Positions 35,494-46,458 of a stretch of 64,000 nt of DNA are shown piece by piece. The notes below the pieces were generated by a model. That model saw only the letters and a program-made list of their open reading frames with translations. It was not told the DNA's origin and did no database searches. How positions within the stretch are numbered: position 1 is the first letter of the stretch; each line of letters begins with the position of its first letter. A program made the position numbers and the translations under genes. Source of the DNA: Chitinibacter bivalviorum. GTDB lineage: Bacteria > Pseudomonadota > Gammaproteobacteria > Burkholderiales > Chitinibacteraceae. Location: assembly GCF_013403565.1 (NCBI RefSeq), contig NZ_CP058627.1, forward strand, positions 744,001-808,000. The letters run 5' to 3'.

Positions 35494-36426
35494 TTAAGGA
35501 ATCGCTACGCTGCGCATCAGTTGCAAGGCGATCTGTGGGTCAGAGCGGCCGCTTTGCCGCAATATCAGCCGGTGACCTGCAAGCGCTGGGAATACACGCT
35601 GCACATCTTCAGGGATGACCATGCTGCGATCTTCCAGCCATGCACTGGCCTGGCAGGCGCGAACCAAACCTAAAGCTGCTCGGGGTGAAAGGCCGCAACT
35701 AAATCGCTGATCTTCGCGTGTGGCTGCGATTAGAGCCTGGATATAATCGAGCAAAGGTTCGGCTAATTTAACGAGTTTGATTTGAGCTTGAGCGGCTTTG
35801 AGCGCTTCTGGCGTCAATACCGGCGTAAGTTGAGCCAGAATGTCGCGCCGACTTATGCCCTGAAGTAGCGCTCGCTCGGCTTTGCTATCGGGGTAGCCTA
35901 ATTCGAGTCGCAATAAAAACCGATCGAGCTGGGATTCTGGTAATTCAAACGTACCAATTTGTGCCTGTGGATTTTGGGTGGCAATAACGAAAAATGGATC
36001 TGGCAAAACATTGGTTTCGCCGTCGATTGTGACTTGTTGCTCCGCCATTGCTTCAAGCAGGGCAGACTGGGTTTTGGGGGTGGCGCGATTGATCTCGTCC
36101 GCGAGTAAAACCTGAGTGAAAATGGGGCCGGGATGAAATCGAAATGCTTCGATATTTCGCTCATAAACCGAGACCCCCAACAGGTCTGCGGGTAGCAAAT
36201 CGCTGGTAAATTGAACCCGTGCAAATTGCAAACCCAATACCGTAGCCAGAGCATGTGCCATCGTGGTTTTGCCCACCCCTGGCACATCTTCCAGCAATAA
36301 GTGGCCTTGGGCCAGAATGCCAATTAAAGCCAGACGCATGGCGCTTTGTTTGCCCAAGATAATTTGGTTGAGTTGCTGTTCAACTTCATGCAACCGTTGC
36401 ATCAATTCACGACTTTGGGGTGTCAT
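35494..36426 (-). CDS. MoxR family AAA ATPase
   Basis: A 310-residue AAA ATPase. The Walker A motif is EDVPGVGKTTMAHAL, Walker B is VLLADEINRATPKTQSALLEAM, sensor 1 is VIATQNP, and the arginine-finger region is LPESQLDRFLLRL. The open frame extends to 36603, but the ATG at 36426 has a GAGGAA ribosome-binding site and matches normal MoxR N-termini, so I take it. MoxR proteins are proposed chaperones for metal-centre or protein assembly. It heads a three-gene operon and is divergent from the deacetylase-family gene. Confidence 0.93.
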   Translation of the reverse strand: MTPQSRELMQRLHEVEQQLNQIILGKQSAMRLALIGILAQGHLLLEDVPGVGKTTMAHALATVLGLQFARVQFTSDLLPADLLGVSVYERNIEAFRFHPGPIFTQVLLADEINRATPKTQSALLEAMAEQQVTIDGETNVLPDPFFVIATQNPQAQIGTFELPESQLDRFLLRLELGYPDSKAERALLQGISRRDILAQLTPVLTPEALKAAQAQIKLVKLAEPLLDYIQALIAATREDQRFSCGLSPRAALGLVRACQASAWLEDRSMVIPEDVQRVFPALAGHRLILRQSGRSDPQIALQLMRSVAIP

Positions 36427-36495
36427 TCTTTTCCTCGCTGCGCCTGAAGCGTACACTTTATTAAATATAAATCGATTAGCGAATAGGTAAAGCCA

Positions 36496-37434
36496 TTGTA
36501 CGGTTCTAGCGGCGCAACAGCATTGATTGGGCATTCGGCATGTAGTTTGCACGAAATGGGTAAGGGGCATCCTGAGTGCCCGGAGCGGATTGCTGCGATT
36601 CAAGATCGCCTGATGGCCGCCGGGATTTGGGATTACTTATTACATACTAATGCACATCCAGCGACGCGTGAGCAAATTGCGCGCGTTCACCCTGAATCTT
36701 ATCTCGATAAGCTAGCCATGATGTCGCCGGGGCAAGGTCATGTCCATCTAGAGCCTGATACTGCGATGAACCCTTATTCCTTAAATGCCGCTTATTACGC
36801 TGCTGGCGCGGGGGTGCAGGCGGTGGATATGGTGATGACGGGCAAAGCGCAAAATGCCTTTTGTTTGATACGCCCACCCGGGCATCATGCCGAACGTGAG
36901 CGCGGGATGGGCTTTTGCTTTCTCAATAATATAGCGATTGCGGCGCGGCATGCCATTGCAGAATATGGCGTTGAGCGAGTTGCAATTGTGGATTTCGATG
37001 TTCACCACGGCAATGGCACTGAGGATGCTTTTTATGACGAGCCCAAAGTGCTAATGGTTAGCATCTTTCAGCATCCGTTTTTTCCCTACAGCGGCGATGT
37101 GCCCAAAGGGCCCAATATGTTGAATGTCTCGATGCCGCGTGCCAGTCGCGGCGCCGAATTTCGTGACGTTGTAACCGAAAAGTGGTTGCCAGCGCTTAAT
37201 GATTTTGCCCCGCAGCTGATTCTGATTTCCGCCGGTTTTGATGCGCATTTGGAAGATGATATGGGCTCGATGGGCTTGGTTGAGGCTGATTATGCTTGGG
37301 TCACCAAGCAGTTGATGAAAGTCGCGCAGACGCATGCTAATCAACGCATCGTTTCTCTGCTCGAGGGTGGCTATGATCTTTCGTCATTGGCGCGCAGTGT
37401 GACTGAGCACATTAAAGTGTTGGCCGATGTTTAA
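36496..37434 (+). CDS. Histone deacetylase family protein
   Basis: A 312-residue zinc-dependent deacetylase of the HDAC/AcuC/AphA superfamily. The active-site features are RPPGHHAERERGMGFCFLNN, with the paired His, and VDFDVHHGNGTEDAF, with zinc-binding Asp and His. SAGFDAHLEDDMG and LEGGYDLSSLARSV complete the family. In bacteria such proteins deacetylate polyamines, acetoin-related substrates or proteins; the substrate is unknown here. The start is a TTG after an AGGTAAAG ribosome-binding site, since the first ATG would remove conserved residues. The end overlaps the following lipoprotein gene by 8 bp. Confidence 0.92.
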   Translation: MYGSSGATALIGHSACSLHEMGKGHPECPERIAAIQDRLMAAGIWDYLLHTNAHPATREQIARVHPESYLDKLAMMSPGQGHVHLEPDTAMNPYSLNAAYYAAGAGVQAVDMVMTGKAQNAFCLIRPPGHHAERERGMGFCFLNNIAIAARHAIAEYGVERVAIVDFDVHHGNGTEDAFYDEPKVLMVSIFQHPFFPYSGDVPKGPNMLNVSMPRASRGAEFRDVVTEKWLPALNDFAPQLILISAGFDAHLEDDMGSMGLVEADYAWVTKQLMKVAQTHANQRIVSLLEGGYDLSSLARSVTEHIKVLADV

Positions 37435-37945
37435 TCGCTTGATGGGCTATGCCCTGCTGCTTGTCCTAATACTAGGGGGGTGTACTACTACAAAAGCTCC
37501 GCCTGCTAAGGTAGTGAGGCCAATACCTGCCAAGCCAAGTCTCAGCAAGATTGAGGTCGATGGGGATGCTCGCGAAGTGGTAATGGTGGCGCTGGGCTTG
37601 CTGGATACGGGTTATCAATTTGGCGGGAATAACCCCGAGGCTGGCCTCGATTGCAGCGGTTTGGTGAAATACGTTTACAAAAATGCTTTGCAAGTTGATC
37701 TGCCCCGTACCGCCGCCGAGATGGCGCAGGTTGCCAGACCCGTGGATAGCAGCAAGCTGCAAGCGGGAGATTTGGTGTTTTTTAATACCTTAGGCCATTC
37801 GTTTTCGCACGTCGGCATTTATCTGGGTGATGGGCAGTTTATTCATGCGCCATCGAGTAAAGGTAAGGTTCGGATTGAGTCATTAAGTAATAGTTATTTT
37901 TCTGCCCGCTTTGAGGGCGGACGCAGTTTAATGGCCAATCAATAG
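37427..37945 (+). CDS. NlpC/P60 family lipoprotein (peptidoglycan endopeptidase)
   Basis: A 172-residue lipoprotein with lipobox ILGGC (Cys 19) and a C-terminal NlpC/P60 domain. The catalytic Cys is in AGLDCSGLVKYVY and the catalytic His in LGHSFSHVGIYLGDG; a third polar residue follows in the HAPSSKGKVRI region. These Cys-peptidases cut within peptidoglycan stem peptides, often D-iGlu-diaminopimelate bonds. The closest relative in the window is the second NlpC protein near 43-44 kb, which has the same core motifs. It overlaps the upstream deacetylase gene by 8 bp. Confidence 0.92.
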   Translation: MFNRLMGYALLLVLILGGCTTTKAPPAKVVRPIPAKPSLSKIEVDGDAREVVMVALGLLDTGYQFGGNNPEAGLDCSGLVKYVYKNALQVDLPRTAAEMAQVARPVDSSKLQAGDLVFFNTLGHSFSHVGIYLGDGQFIHAPSSKGKVRIESLSNSYFSARFEGGRSLMANQ

Positions 37946-38093
37946 GCATTTCTGAGCGCATCAAACTGCCGCTCCCCTTCAAAATTCACCCGATGACCGC
38001 ATAGCCCCTGCTGGGGATAGACCCAATACGCTTTGTGAATTCCCTTTGCTACATTGAATAAGTCGTTTACGCCCTATAGACCAAGGCTTTTCA

Positions 38094-39116
38094 ATGTTGA
38101 TTCGTCCTACGCAACTTTCCGATCTTGATGCCATTCTGGCGCTGGCCAGCAGTGCAGGGGTTGGTGTGACGACCTTGCAGGCTAATCCAGAGCGATTTAT
38201 CAAGCGCATTCAAGCCAGTATCGATAGTCTCAATGGCTTACCTGAATTAGGTCAGGCCAGTTATCTATTCGCTTTGGAAGATGATGAAACAGGGCAACTG
38301 GCGGGTATTTGTGGCATTGAGAGTGCCGTCGGGCTTGATGATACTTGGTATAACTACCGCGTTGGTTTGTCGGTGCATGCCTCGCGTGAGCTTGATATTT
38401 ATAAGCAATTACCAACGCTCTTTTTGACGTCAGATTTAACGGGCGCCAGCGAGCTTTGTACGCTGTTTTTGGCGCCGGAATATCGCAAAGATGGCAATGG
38501 CGCTTTGCTATCGAAATCTCGTTTTCTGTTTATGGCGGCGAGTCCTGAGCGATTTAGTGAGCAGGTGATCGCAGAAATGCGTGGTGTGTCCGACGAGGCT
38601 GGCCGATCGCCATTTTGGGAAAGCTTGGGGCGCCATTTTTTCAAAATGGATTTTGCCCGCGCCGATTTCTTGTCCTACATCGGCAGCAAATCATTTATTG
38701 CCGAATTAATGCCCAAATACCCGATTTATACCTGTTTTTTATCCGATGAAGCGCAAGCCGCCATCGGTCATGTGCATCCCGCGACGATGCCTGCCCGGGC
38801 CATGCTTGAATCAGAAGGCTTTCGCTATCAGGGCTTTATCGACATTTTTGACGCAGGCCCAAGTCTTGAGTGTCCACGCGACAATATTCGTGCGATCCGC
38901 GATAGCCGCATCTACCAAAGTTTGGCGGTGGCTCAAGAGCCTAAAAATGGCGCTGCTTGGCTTGTGAGTAATGGGAATGTGGCCAATTTTCGCGCCACGA
39001 TTGCCTATACCCGCCCGCTTGAAGATAGCTTGCCGCTCACGGTTGATGTTTTGCAACGATTAAATCTTGAAGATGGTGCGAATGTTCGCGCTGTCCTACT
39101 TTCTGCGAAGGGGTAA
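38094..39116 (+). CDS. astA: Arginine N-succinyltransferase
   Basis: A 340-residue enzyme that starts the AST route of arginine breakdown by moving succinyl from succinyl-CoA to arginine. The N-terminus MLIRPTQLSDLDAILALA is typical of AstA, as are SELCTLFLAPEYRKDGNGALLSKSRFLF and FFKMDFARADFLSYIGSKSFIAELMP. The gene stands 148 bp after the preceding gene; that gap probably carries the ast promoter, though I found no certain ArgR box. astD starts 3 bp later. Confidence 0.96.
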   Translation: MLIRPTQLSDLDAILALASSAGVGVTTLQANPERFIKRIQASIDSLNGLPELGQASYLFALEDDETGQLAGICGIESAVGLDDTWYNYRVGLSVHASRELDIYKQLPTLFLTSDLTGASELCTLFLAPEYRKDGNGALLSKSRFLFMAASPERFSEQVIAEMRGVSDEAGRSPFWESLGRHFFKMDFARADFLSYIGSKSFIAELMPKYPIYTCFLSDEAQAAIGHVHPATMPARAMLESEGFRYQGFIDIFDAGPSLECPRDNIRAIRDSRIYQSLAVAQEPKNGAAWLVSNGNVANFRATIAYTRPLEDSLPLTVDVLQRLNLEDGANVRAVLLSAKG

Positions 39117-40576
<1,460 letters not shown>

Positions 40577-40577
<1 letters not shown>

Positions 40578-41941
40578 TGAGCCAAATGCACAATCCACAC
40601 GGCCTAGAAGCCAATTTTGATGGTTTGGTGGGGCCAACCCATCATTATGGCGGCCATTCATTTGGCAATGTCGCCTCGACCGGGAATGCCAAATTAGTGG
40701 CTAATCCGCGCGAAGCTGCATTGCAGGGCTTGGCCAAAATGAAAGCGCTGGCGGATATGGGCTATGCGCAAGGCGTGTTGCCACCCCAAGAGCGCCCCGC
40801 CACATGGTTGATGCGTGAGTTGGGGTATACGGGTAGCGACAAAGAAATAATTGCCGCTGTTGGCAATACGCACCCTGGGTATTTGTCGGCAATGTGCTCT
40901 GCTTCATCGATGTGGACAGCCAATGCGGCCACCGTGAGCCCATCTGGTGACACGAGCGATGGTCGGGTGCATTTTTCGGTCGCTAACTTACAGAATAAGT
41001 TTCATCGAGCCATCGAGCATCGCCAAACTGAGCGTACGCTAAAAGCAATTTTCAGTAATGAACAGCATTTTAGCGTGCATTCAGCGTTGCCAATGATGGC
41101 GGCCTTTGGCGACGAGGGTGCCGCCAATCACACCCGATTCTGTCGTCATTATGCCGAGCAAGGGGTCGAGTTCTTCGTGTACGGTCGCCAGCATTGGGGT
41201 GGACAGGTCGAGCCGCAACGATTTCCAGCACGCCATACGCTCGAGGCGAGCCAAGCCGTTGCGCGCCGCCATGGACTGCGTGCGAGCCACACAGTATATG
41301 CCCAGCAAAATCCAGCCGTGATTGATGCCGGCGTGTTTCATAATGATGTGATTGCGGTAGGTAATCAAAATGTACTGTTTTGTCATGAACAGGCATTTTT
41401 GAATGCTCAGTATGTATACGCCGATTTACAGGGCAAGCTGGGCGCTGATTTCGAGTTAATCGAAGTGCCCAGCTCCGCTGTGAGTGTGGCCGATGCGGTG
41501 AAATCGTATTTATTCAATAGCCAATTATTGGCCAAAGAGAATGGCAAGCAGCGCTTGCTCGTGCCGGAGGAATGTCGCAATACGCCGACGGTGTGGGCTT
41601 ATTTGCAGCAATTATTAAGTGAAGGGCGTGGCATTGATGAGCTGCTGGTGTTCGATTTGAAGCAAAGTATGCAAAACGGAGGTGGGCCTGCATGCTTGCG
41701 GCTGCGAGTTGCGCTTTCTGCTCAGGAGGCGGCGGCAGTGAATCCTGCCGTGTGGATGAATAATGGATTGTTTGAGCGTTTAACGGATTGGGTTAAACGT
41801 CATTATCGTGATCGTTTACAAGAGACTGATTTGCTAGACCCACATTTGGTCGATGAAGTACGCACCGCACTAGATGAGCTTACGCATATCCTGCATTTAG
41901 GCGCAATTTATCCATTCCAGCGGCATGGTAGTGACTTGTAA
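40577..41941 (+). CDS. astB: N-succinylarginine dihydrolase
   Basis: A 454-residue enzyme that turns succinylarginine into succinylornithine, ammonia and CO2. [20 protein letters not shown] at the N-terminus and [17 protein letters not shown] at the C-terminus (containing the catalytic Cys) are diagnostic. The start ATG overlaps the astD stop by one base; a longer open frame upstream is within astD. It is followed by a 166-bp gap before astE, so astE may have its own promoter. Confidence 0.96.
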
Positions 41942-42107
41942 TGTAATTGAGGGTGTCAATGGATGCCTCAAAGACGTTGCAATTATGCGTAAGGCAAACT
42001 GAGTTGTAAGTTTTGCGGTTTATTAAAGTTGGAAGGCTGCTAAACTACGGTTCACCAATTTGCGCCTGCAATTTGCGGCAGGATTAGCATTAAAACGAGG
42101 TTGTAAT

Positions 42108-43124
42108 ATGTCGGATACCACTTTTTTACAAAAAACGCTCGCTGGCGAAACAGCTATGGGCTTGCCTTATTGTTTGTCCCATGGCACCGCCGTGCAGGTC
42201 TTGGATGAAGGTGTGATTCGCTTTGAGCCGAGTGATGCCACGCAAAGCGTGCTCGATTTAGTGATCTCATGCGGTATTCATGGCAATGAAACAGCGCCCG
42301 TTGAGTTGGTCGAGCAATTGATTGAGCGGATTTTTGCACATCAATTGCGGGTGAAATCACGCGTCTTATTTATTTTTGGTAATGTTGCTGCATTACGGAT
42401 GGGGCAGCGTTTTGTCGAAGAGGATATGAATCGGCTATTTAATCGCAGCCCAGAGGTTGACGATGGCATGGAAAAACGACGTGCCATGATGTTGGAAATG
42501 CATGTTGGCCGCTTTTTTTCTTCTAGCGACGCGCAGTGTAAGCCACGTTTTCATTATGATCTTCATACTGCGATTCATGGCTCATTGATTGAGAAGTTTG
42601 CGATTTACCCTTTGCCCAAACCGGGTTGCTCGTTTAGTGCAACTGAAATCGCGCGCTTGAGTTTGGCGGGGGTTGATACTGTTTTATTGCAATCGACTCA
42701 GTCGAGTACGTTTTCATTTTCATCCAATCATCGCTACGATGCGCAGGCCTTTACGATCGAGTTGGGTAGTGCGCGACCTTTTGGGCAAAACCAGTCGATT
42801 GATCTGAGTAAGATGGATGCTTATTTAAGCGCCTTGATTCAGGGCGAATTACCTGTGCCCGAGTTGGTTCCGCCGCAAGTGCAGATTTTCCGCGTGTCAC
42901 GAGAAATCCCCAAAACATCGCATGACTTCAAGTTTGCCATTGATGGTAAAACCGATAACTTTACCCCTTTAGCGAAGGGACTTACGCTTGCCGTAGATGC
43001 GGGTGTTCCGTTTGTAATTACCGAGGATGATGCGCGGATTATCTTTCCCAATCCAGAAGTTCCCCCCGGACAACGAGCCGGTTTGGTCATTGTGCCCGCG
43101 CGTGATTTTCTTGCCCAAGTTTAA
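42108..43124 (+). CDS. astE: Succinylglutamate desuccinylase
   Basis: A 338-residue zinc-dependent desuccinylase that ends the AST pathway by giving glutamate and succinate. ISCGIHGNETAPVELVEQL holds the zinc-binding His and Glu; the third ligand and active-site residues are in YDLHTAIHGS and AFTIELGSARPFG. A GAGG ribosome-binding site precedes the ATG at 42108; the longer upstream frame is ignored. astA-astD-astB-astE are all here, but no astC aminotransferase gene is seen in the window, so an argD-type enzyme elsewhere presumably does that step. Confidence 0.94.
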   Translation: MSDTTFLQKTLAGETAMGLPYCLSHGTAVQVLDEGVIRFEPSDATQSVLDLVISCGIHGNETAPVELVEQLIERIFAHQLRVKSRVLFIFGNVAALRMGQRFVEEDMNRLFNRSPEVDDGMEKRRAMMLEMHVGRFFSSSDAQCKPRFHYDLHTAIHGSLIEKFAIYPLPKPGCSFSATEIARLSLAGVDTVLLQSTQSSTFSFSSNHRYDAQAFTIELGSARPFGQNQSIDLSKMDAYLSALIQGELPVPELVPPQVQIFRVSREIPKTSHDFKFAIDGKTDNFTPLAKGLTLAVDAGVPFVITEDDARIIFPNPEVPPGQRAGLVIVPARDFLAQV

Positions 43125-43140
43125 TTTGGGCGAACATAAT

Positions 43141-43172
43141 AAAAAAGCCTAAGCGATTGCTTAGGCTTTTTT
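43141..43172. terminator. Bidirectional intrinsic terminator
   Basis: AAAAAAGCCTAAG-CGATTG-CTTAGGCTTTTTT. The 7-bp stem (GCCTAAG/CTTAGGC) has A's on the left and T's on the right, so it can end both astE (plus) and the convergent NlpC/P60 gene (minus). Confidence 0.9.
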
Positions 43173-43188
43173 ATTGGCTACAGCCGAC

Positions 43189-44145
43189 TCACTTCTTTTT
43201 TGTGCTTGTTGCGGCAGTCGGTTTTTTGCTACTTGATTTTGCCACAGGCTTTTTATTGCTGCTCGATTTTGCCGTGCTGCGCGTTGAAGACTTGGCGGTT
43301 GCTGTTTTAGCGGGCTTACTCGACGTGGCCGTTTTACTGCTATTTGCAGGTTTTTTGCCACTGCTAGGTTTGGCCTGATCTTGATTTGCCGGCGCAGTGT
43401 TGCATTGCAGTACCGTTTTTCTCTTTTTGCCTTTGCCTGTTGTGACTTTCTTGCATTGGCGCGCAGATGCCTGCGGCGCGTCATTGCTTGATTTTGCTGC
43501 CGTGGCTGAGCGAGCATTATTGTTGGTGGCAGCAAGCATCGCATTTACATTCAGCCCTTGGCCACCGCCCTCGGCGATCCGGCGAGCACCATTAAAGCGA
43601 TTTTGCCAATAGCTTTGATTCATATTGGCTACTTCAACGCTGCGCCCGGCACGTGGCGAGTGAATAAAGCGGTTGTCACCGAGGTAGATGCCGACGTGCG
43701 AGAATGTGCGGCCTAGTGTATTAAAAAATACGAGGTCGCCCGGTTTTAATTCAGTTTTATCGATGTTTTGCCCCGTTTGTGCCATGCCAAAGGCTGTGCG
43801 CGGTAGCGTAATATTCATCGAGTTCTGGAAAACGTATTTGATAAAGCCAGAACAGTCTAGCCCCGACTCAGGCGAGTTTCCGCCCCAAGTGTACTTTACG
43901 CCAATCAAACTCATCGCTGAGAGTAGCAAATCCTGCGCAGGCGCGTAGTCTGTGCCTTTAGGCATCGTTGCAGTGGATTTGCTTTTTGCTCGGGATTTGG
44001 GTGTAGCGGTACTGGTGTCGGCATTTGACGAGCCCCAGCCGCCTTGGATGGAGGGCGTGGTGTCGCCAAGCGGCATGTCTTCGTCTGCTAGGGCAAAAGG
44101 CGCTGAACAGCTCAGTAGTGTGGCAAGAATGATGATCCATTTCAT
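43189..44145 (-). CDS. NlpC/P60 endopeptidase with Lys/Ser/Ala-rich tail
   Basis: A 318-residue secreted protein with signal peptide MKWIIILATLLSCSAPFALA. The NlpC/P60 core has Cys in SGLDCSGFIKYVF and His in LGRTFSHVGIYLGD, very like the lipoprotein at 37.4 kb. After about residue 245 there is a low-complexity basic tail built from Ser/Lys/Ala/Thr/Pro repeats (for example SSGKKPANSSKTATS and STRSTAKSSSNKKP), which resembles histone H1-like tails and could bind anionic wall polymers or nucleic acid. It is not itself a lipoprotein. It is monocistronic, facing astE. Confidence 0.88.
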   Translation of the reverse strand: MKWIIILATLLSCSAPFALADEDMPLGDTTPSIQGGWGSSNADTSTATPKSRAKSKSTATMPKGTDYAPAQDLLLSAMSLIGVKYTWGGNSPESGLDCSGFIKYVFQNSMNITLPRTAFGMAQTGQNIDKTELKPGDLVFFNTLGRTFSHVGIYLGDNRFIHSPRAGRSVEVANMNQSYWQNRFNGARRIAEGGGQGLNVNAMLAATNNNARSATAAKSSNDAPQASARQCKKVTTGKGKKRKTVLQCNTAPANQDQAKPSSGKKPANSSKTATSSKPAKTATAKSSTRSTAKSSSNKKPVAKSSSKKPTAATSTKKK

Positions 44146-44230
44146 GGGCAGGAACTTTACGGGTGTAGAAAACGGCTGTAAAGCCTAAAATTCAGATAAT
44201 TGGCTAAATAGGCCCAAATGGACAGACTCG

Positions 44231-45916
44231 ATGTTAAAAGAAACGTTCACCGTGATGCGCGACTTACCGCGCGTACGCGAGATTATTGCAATTTTAATGC
44301 GTCATGGCTTGGGTAATTTGGTACAAAGATTGGGCTTGGCGAAGGGCGTTGAACGTGCTGGAGACCTATTACATTGGCCCGGTGACCATGAAGTGGAATT
44401 GCTTGAACCGCCAGTGCGTGTGCGTCGTGCTCTGGAGGAGTTAGGGCCCACATTTATTAAGCTTGGCCAGGTTCTGGCCACGCGGGTCGATATGTTTCCG
44501 CCGGAGTGGATTTCTGAATTTGAGAAATTGCAAAGCGATGTACCACCACTGCCATTTTCTGACCTAGAGCCTATTTTATTGGCGGCACTTGGGCGTGATC
44601 CGCATGAAGTGTTTGTCGAGCTAGACCCCAAACCCATTGGGTCAGCTTCAATTGCGCAGGTGCATCGTGCCAAACTGCAAGATGGTACTGAGGTCGTACT
44701 CAAAATTCGCCGCCCGAATATTATTCCGAAAATAGAAGCCGATTTACGCATTTTGCGCCATATCGCGGGTTTGGCGATGTTTGAATTCCCCGATTTGCGC
44801 CGTTATCAGCCGGTACGAATGGTCGATGAATTCGCTAAATCCTTGCACCGTGAACTCAATTTATCTATTGAAGCTAGAAATCTGGAGCGCTTTGTTACCA
44901 ACTTTAATGGGCATGACGAGATTGTTATCCCGAAAATTTGGTGGGAATGGACTTCTGACATATTGATTGTTCAGGACTATATCGCGGGTGTGGCAGGGAA
45001 TGATTTAGCGGCATTGGATAATGCGGGTCTGGATCGCAAAGTGTTAGCCGCACGCGGGGCTGATGCAGTATTGAAGATGGTGTTAATTGATGGCTATTTT
45101 CATGCCGATCCCCATCCAGGTAATGTGAAATACCTAGAGGGCAATCGCGTTGCGTTTCTTGATTTTGGCATGGTGGGCCGCTTGCCGCATCCGCGGCGTG
45201 ATCACATCGTTGATTTGCTCGCCGCTTTAGCGCAAAGAGATGAACACGGTATTTTGAATGTCTTGCTCGAATGGACCGGGGAAACGGTGGTCGATGAGGA
45301 TAAGCTCTCTGCCGATATAGCCGATTTTATGTTCAATTATGAGAATTTATCCCTCAAAGATATTCAGTTTGGGCATTTGTTGAATGATGTCGCCATGATT
45401 ATGCGCGAGCATGAAATTACCTTGCCTGCAGATCTGACTTTGCTATTTAAAGCCCTGATTACGCTGGAAGGTTTAGGTCGCCAACTAGATCCCGAATTTC
45501 AAATGGTTCCGCATCTAACGCCGTTTGTAAAAGAAGTCATTCTGGCTCGCTATAATCCCAAAACCGTTTTGAAGCGGGGCAGGGAAAATTTGTTTGAAGC
45601 ATTCTCTGTTATTTCAGGGTTGCCACGTGATATTGGTAAGCTGATCAAGCAAGCGCGGCGAGGCAATTTGCGGATTGATTTGGATTTAAAGCGACTAGAT
45701 CAATTTGGCTATCAACTAGCAAAGAGTGCCAACCGTTTAACGATGGGTATAGTGACGGGCGCGCTGATTATTGGCTCATCCATCGCAATGACCATCAAAG
45801 TGGGGCCTACGATTTTTGGCATGCCTTTGTTGGGCTTTTTGGGCTTTGTCGTTGCCTTGTTGAATGCAATTTGGCTGATGTTTGCTATTTGGATTTCAAG
45901 TAAAGAAGAACGTTAA
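44231..45916 (+). CDS. ubiB: UbiB/ABC1 family atypical kinase
   Basis: A 561-residue UbiB-type protein needed for ubiquinone synthesis. Family features are the KxGQ motif (PTFIKLGQVLATRVD), the Ala-rich nucleotide loop (PIGSASIAQVHRAKL), the Lys motif VVLKIRRP, YFHADPHPGNV with the metal-binding residues, and LDFGMVG. Two hydrophobic helices close the protein (about 505-555), with an acidic end. The start ATG gives a normal N-terminus. Its stop overlaps the convergent glycosylase gene by 4 bp. The usual ubiE and ubiJ neighbours are absent. Confidence 0.9.
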   Translation: MLKETFTVMRDLPRVREIIAILMRHGLGNLVQRLGLAKGVERAGDLLHWPGDHEVELLEPPVRVRRALEELGPTFIKLGQVLATRVDMFPPEWISEFEKLQSDVPPLPFSDLEPILLAALGRDPHEVFVELDPKPIGSASIAQVHRAKLQDGTEVVLKIRRPNIIPKIEADLRILRHIAGLAMFEFPDLRRYQPVRMVDEFAKSLHRELNLSIEARNLERFVTNFNGHDEIVIPKIWWEWTSDILIVQDYIAGVAGNDLAALDNAGLDRKVLAARGADAVLKMVLIDGYFHADPHPGNVKYLEGNRVAFLDFGMVGRLPHPRRDHIVDLLAALAQRDEHGILNVLLEWTGETVVDEDKLSADIADFMFNYENLSLKDIQFGHLLNDVAMIMREHEITLPADLTLLFKALITLEGLGRQLDPEFQMVPHLTPFVKEVILARYNPKTVLKRGRENLFEAFSVISGLPRDIGKLIKQARRGNLRIDLDLKRLDQFGYQLAKSANRLTMGIVTGALIIGSSIAMTIKVGPTIFGMPLLGFLGFVVALLNAIWLMFAIWISSKEER

Positions 45917-46422
45917 TTTTTGTGAGCAAGTAATTGCAGCCAGGCCTGAAGTTTCTTGTCGAAACTGAGGGTATGGGCTGGGCTAGTTGATGGTGCAATG
46001 CTTTGCTTGATATACCCCGGGATTAGTTTGCTGCCGTGTTTGGCCGCAGTTTGCCCATTAAAAATAATGTGGCTTAAATTTGGCAAGGAAAAAATCAGTT
46101 CGGATAATGCGTTCGGGTTGATATGAGCCAATGCCGAATCGAGGCTGCCAGGCCGAATGGCACTCTGTACCACATCCCATAGTGCGATCTGATGAGCGAG
46201 TAAAATGGGGTAGCGTTCTTCAAAGGGTAGGGCATTCAGGTCGGTGCACGTCGCCTGGCTCATGATGCCCCAGAACGCATTTCGCGGGTGCGCGTAATAA
46301 TGCCCCTGTACCAGCGACGCATCCCCCGGCAAACTGCCCAAAATCAGTATCGTGCAATCGGTGTTGGCAACCGGCTCAAATGACGTTTTGAACCTTGCTG
46401 AGTTGGTTTCTGTCGCAATCAA
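45913..46422 (-). CDS. DNA-deoxyinosine/uracil glycosylase-like protein (UDG superfamily)
   Basis: A 169-residue protein of the uracil-DNA glycosylase superfamily, close to the hypoxanthine-DNA glycosylases: LILGSLPGDASL is the active-site GSxPG loop, followed by HYYAHPRNAFWGIM. LPNLSHIIFNGQTAAKH and LPSTSPAH-like PSTSPAHTLSF are the other family segments. Such enzymes remove deaminated bases. The only plausible initiator is the TTG at 46422, because no nearby in-frame ATG covers the conserved start. The C-terminus overlaps ubiB on the other strand. Confidence 0.8.
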   Translation of the reverse strand: MIATETNSARFKTSFEPVANTDCTILILGSLPGDASLVQGHYYAHPRNAFWGIMSQATCTDLNALPFEERYPILLAHQIALWDVVQSAIRPGSLDSALAHINPNALSELIFSLPNLSHIIFNGQTAAKHGSKLIPGYIKQSIAPSTSPAHTLSFDKKLQAWLQLLAHKN

Positions 46423-46458
46423 AATATAGGCATTAGTTTGAGGCGGATAAAAAAAGAA

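Noticed and set aside
43157..43378. Plus-strand hydrophobic Leu-rich frame opposite the NlpC/P60 tail
   Set aside because: It is the reverse complement of the Lys/Ser/Ala repeat tail, which gives Leu/Phe/Ala codons on the other strand by chance.
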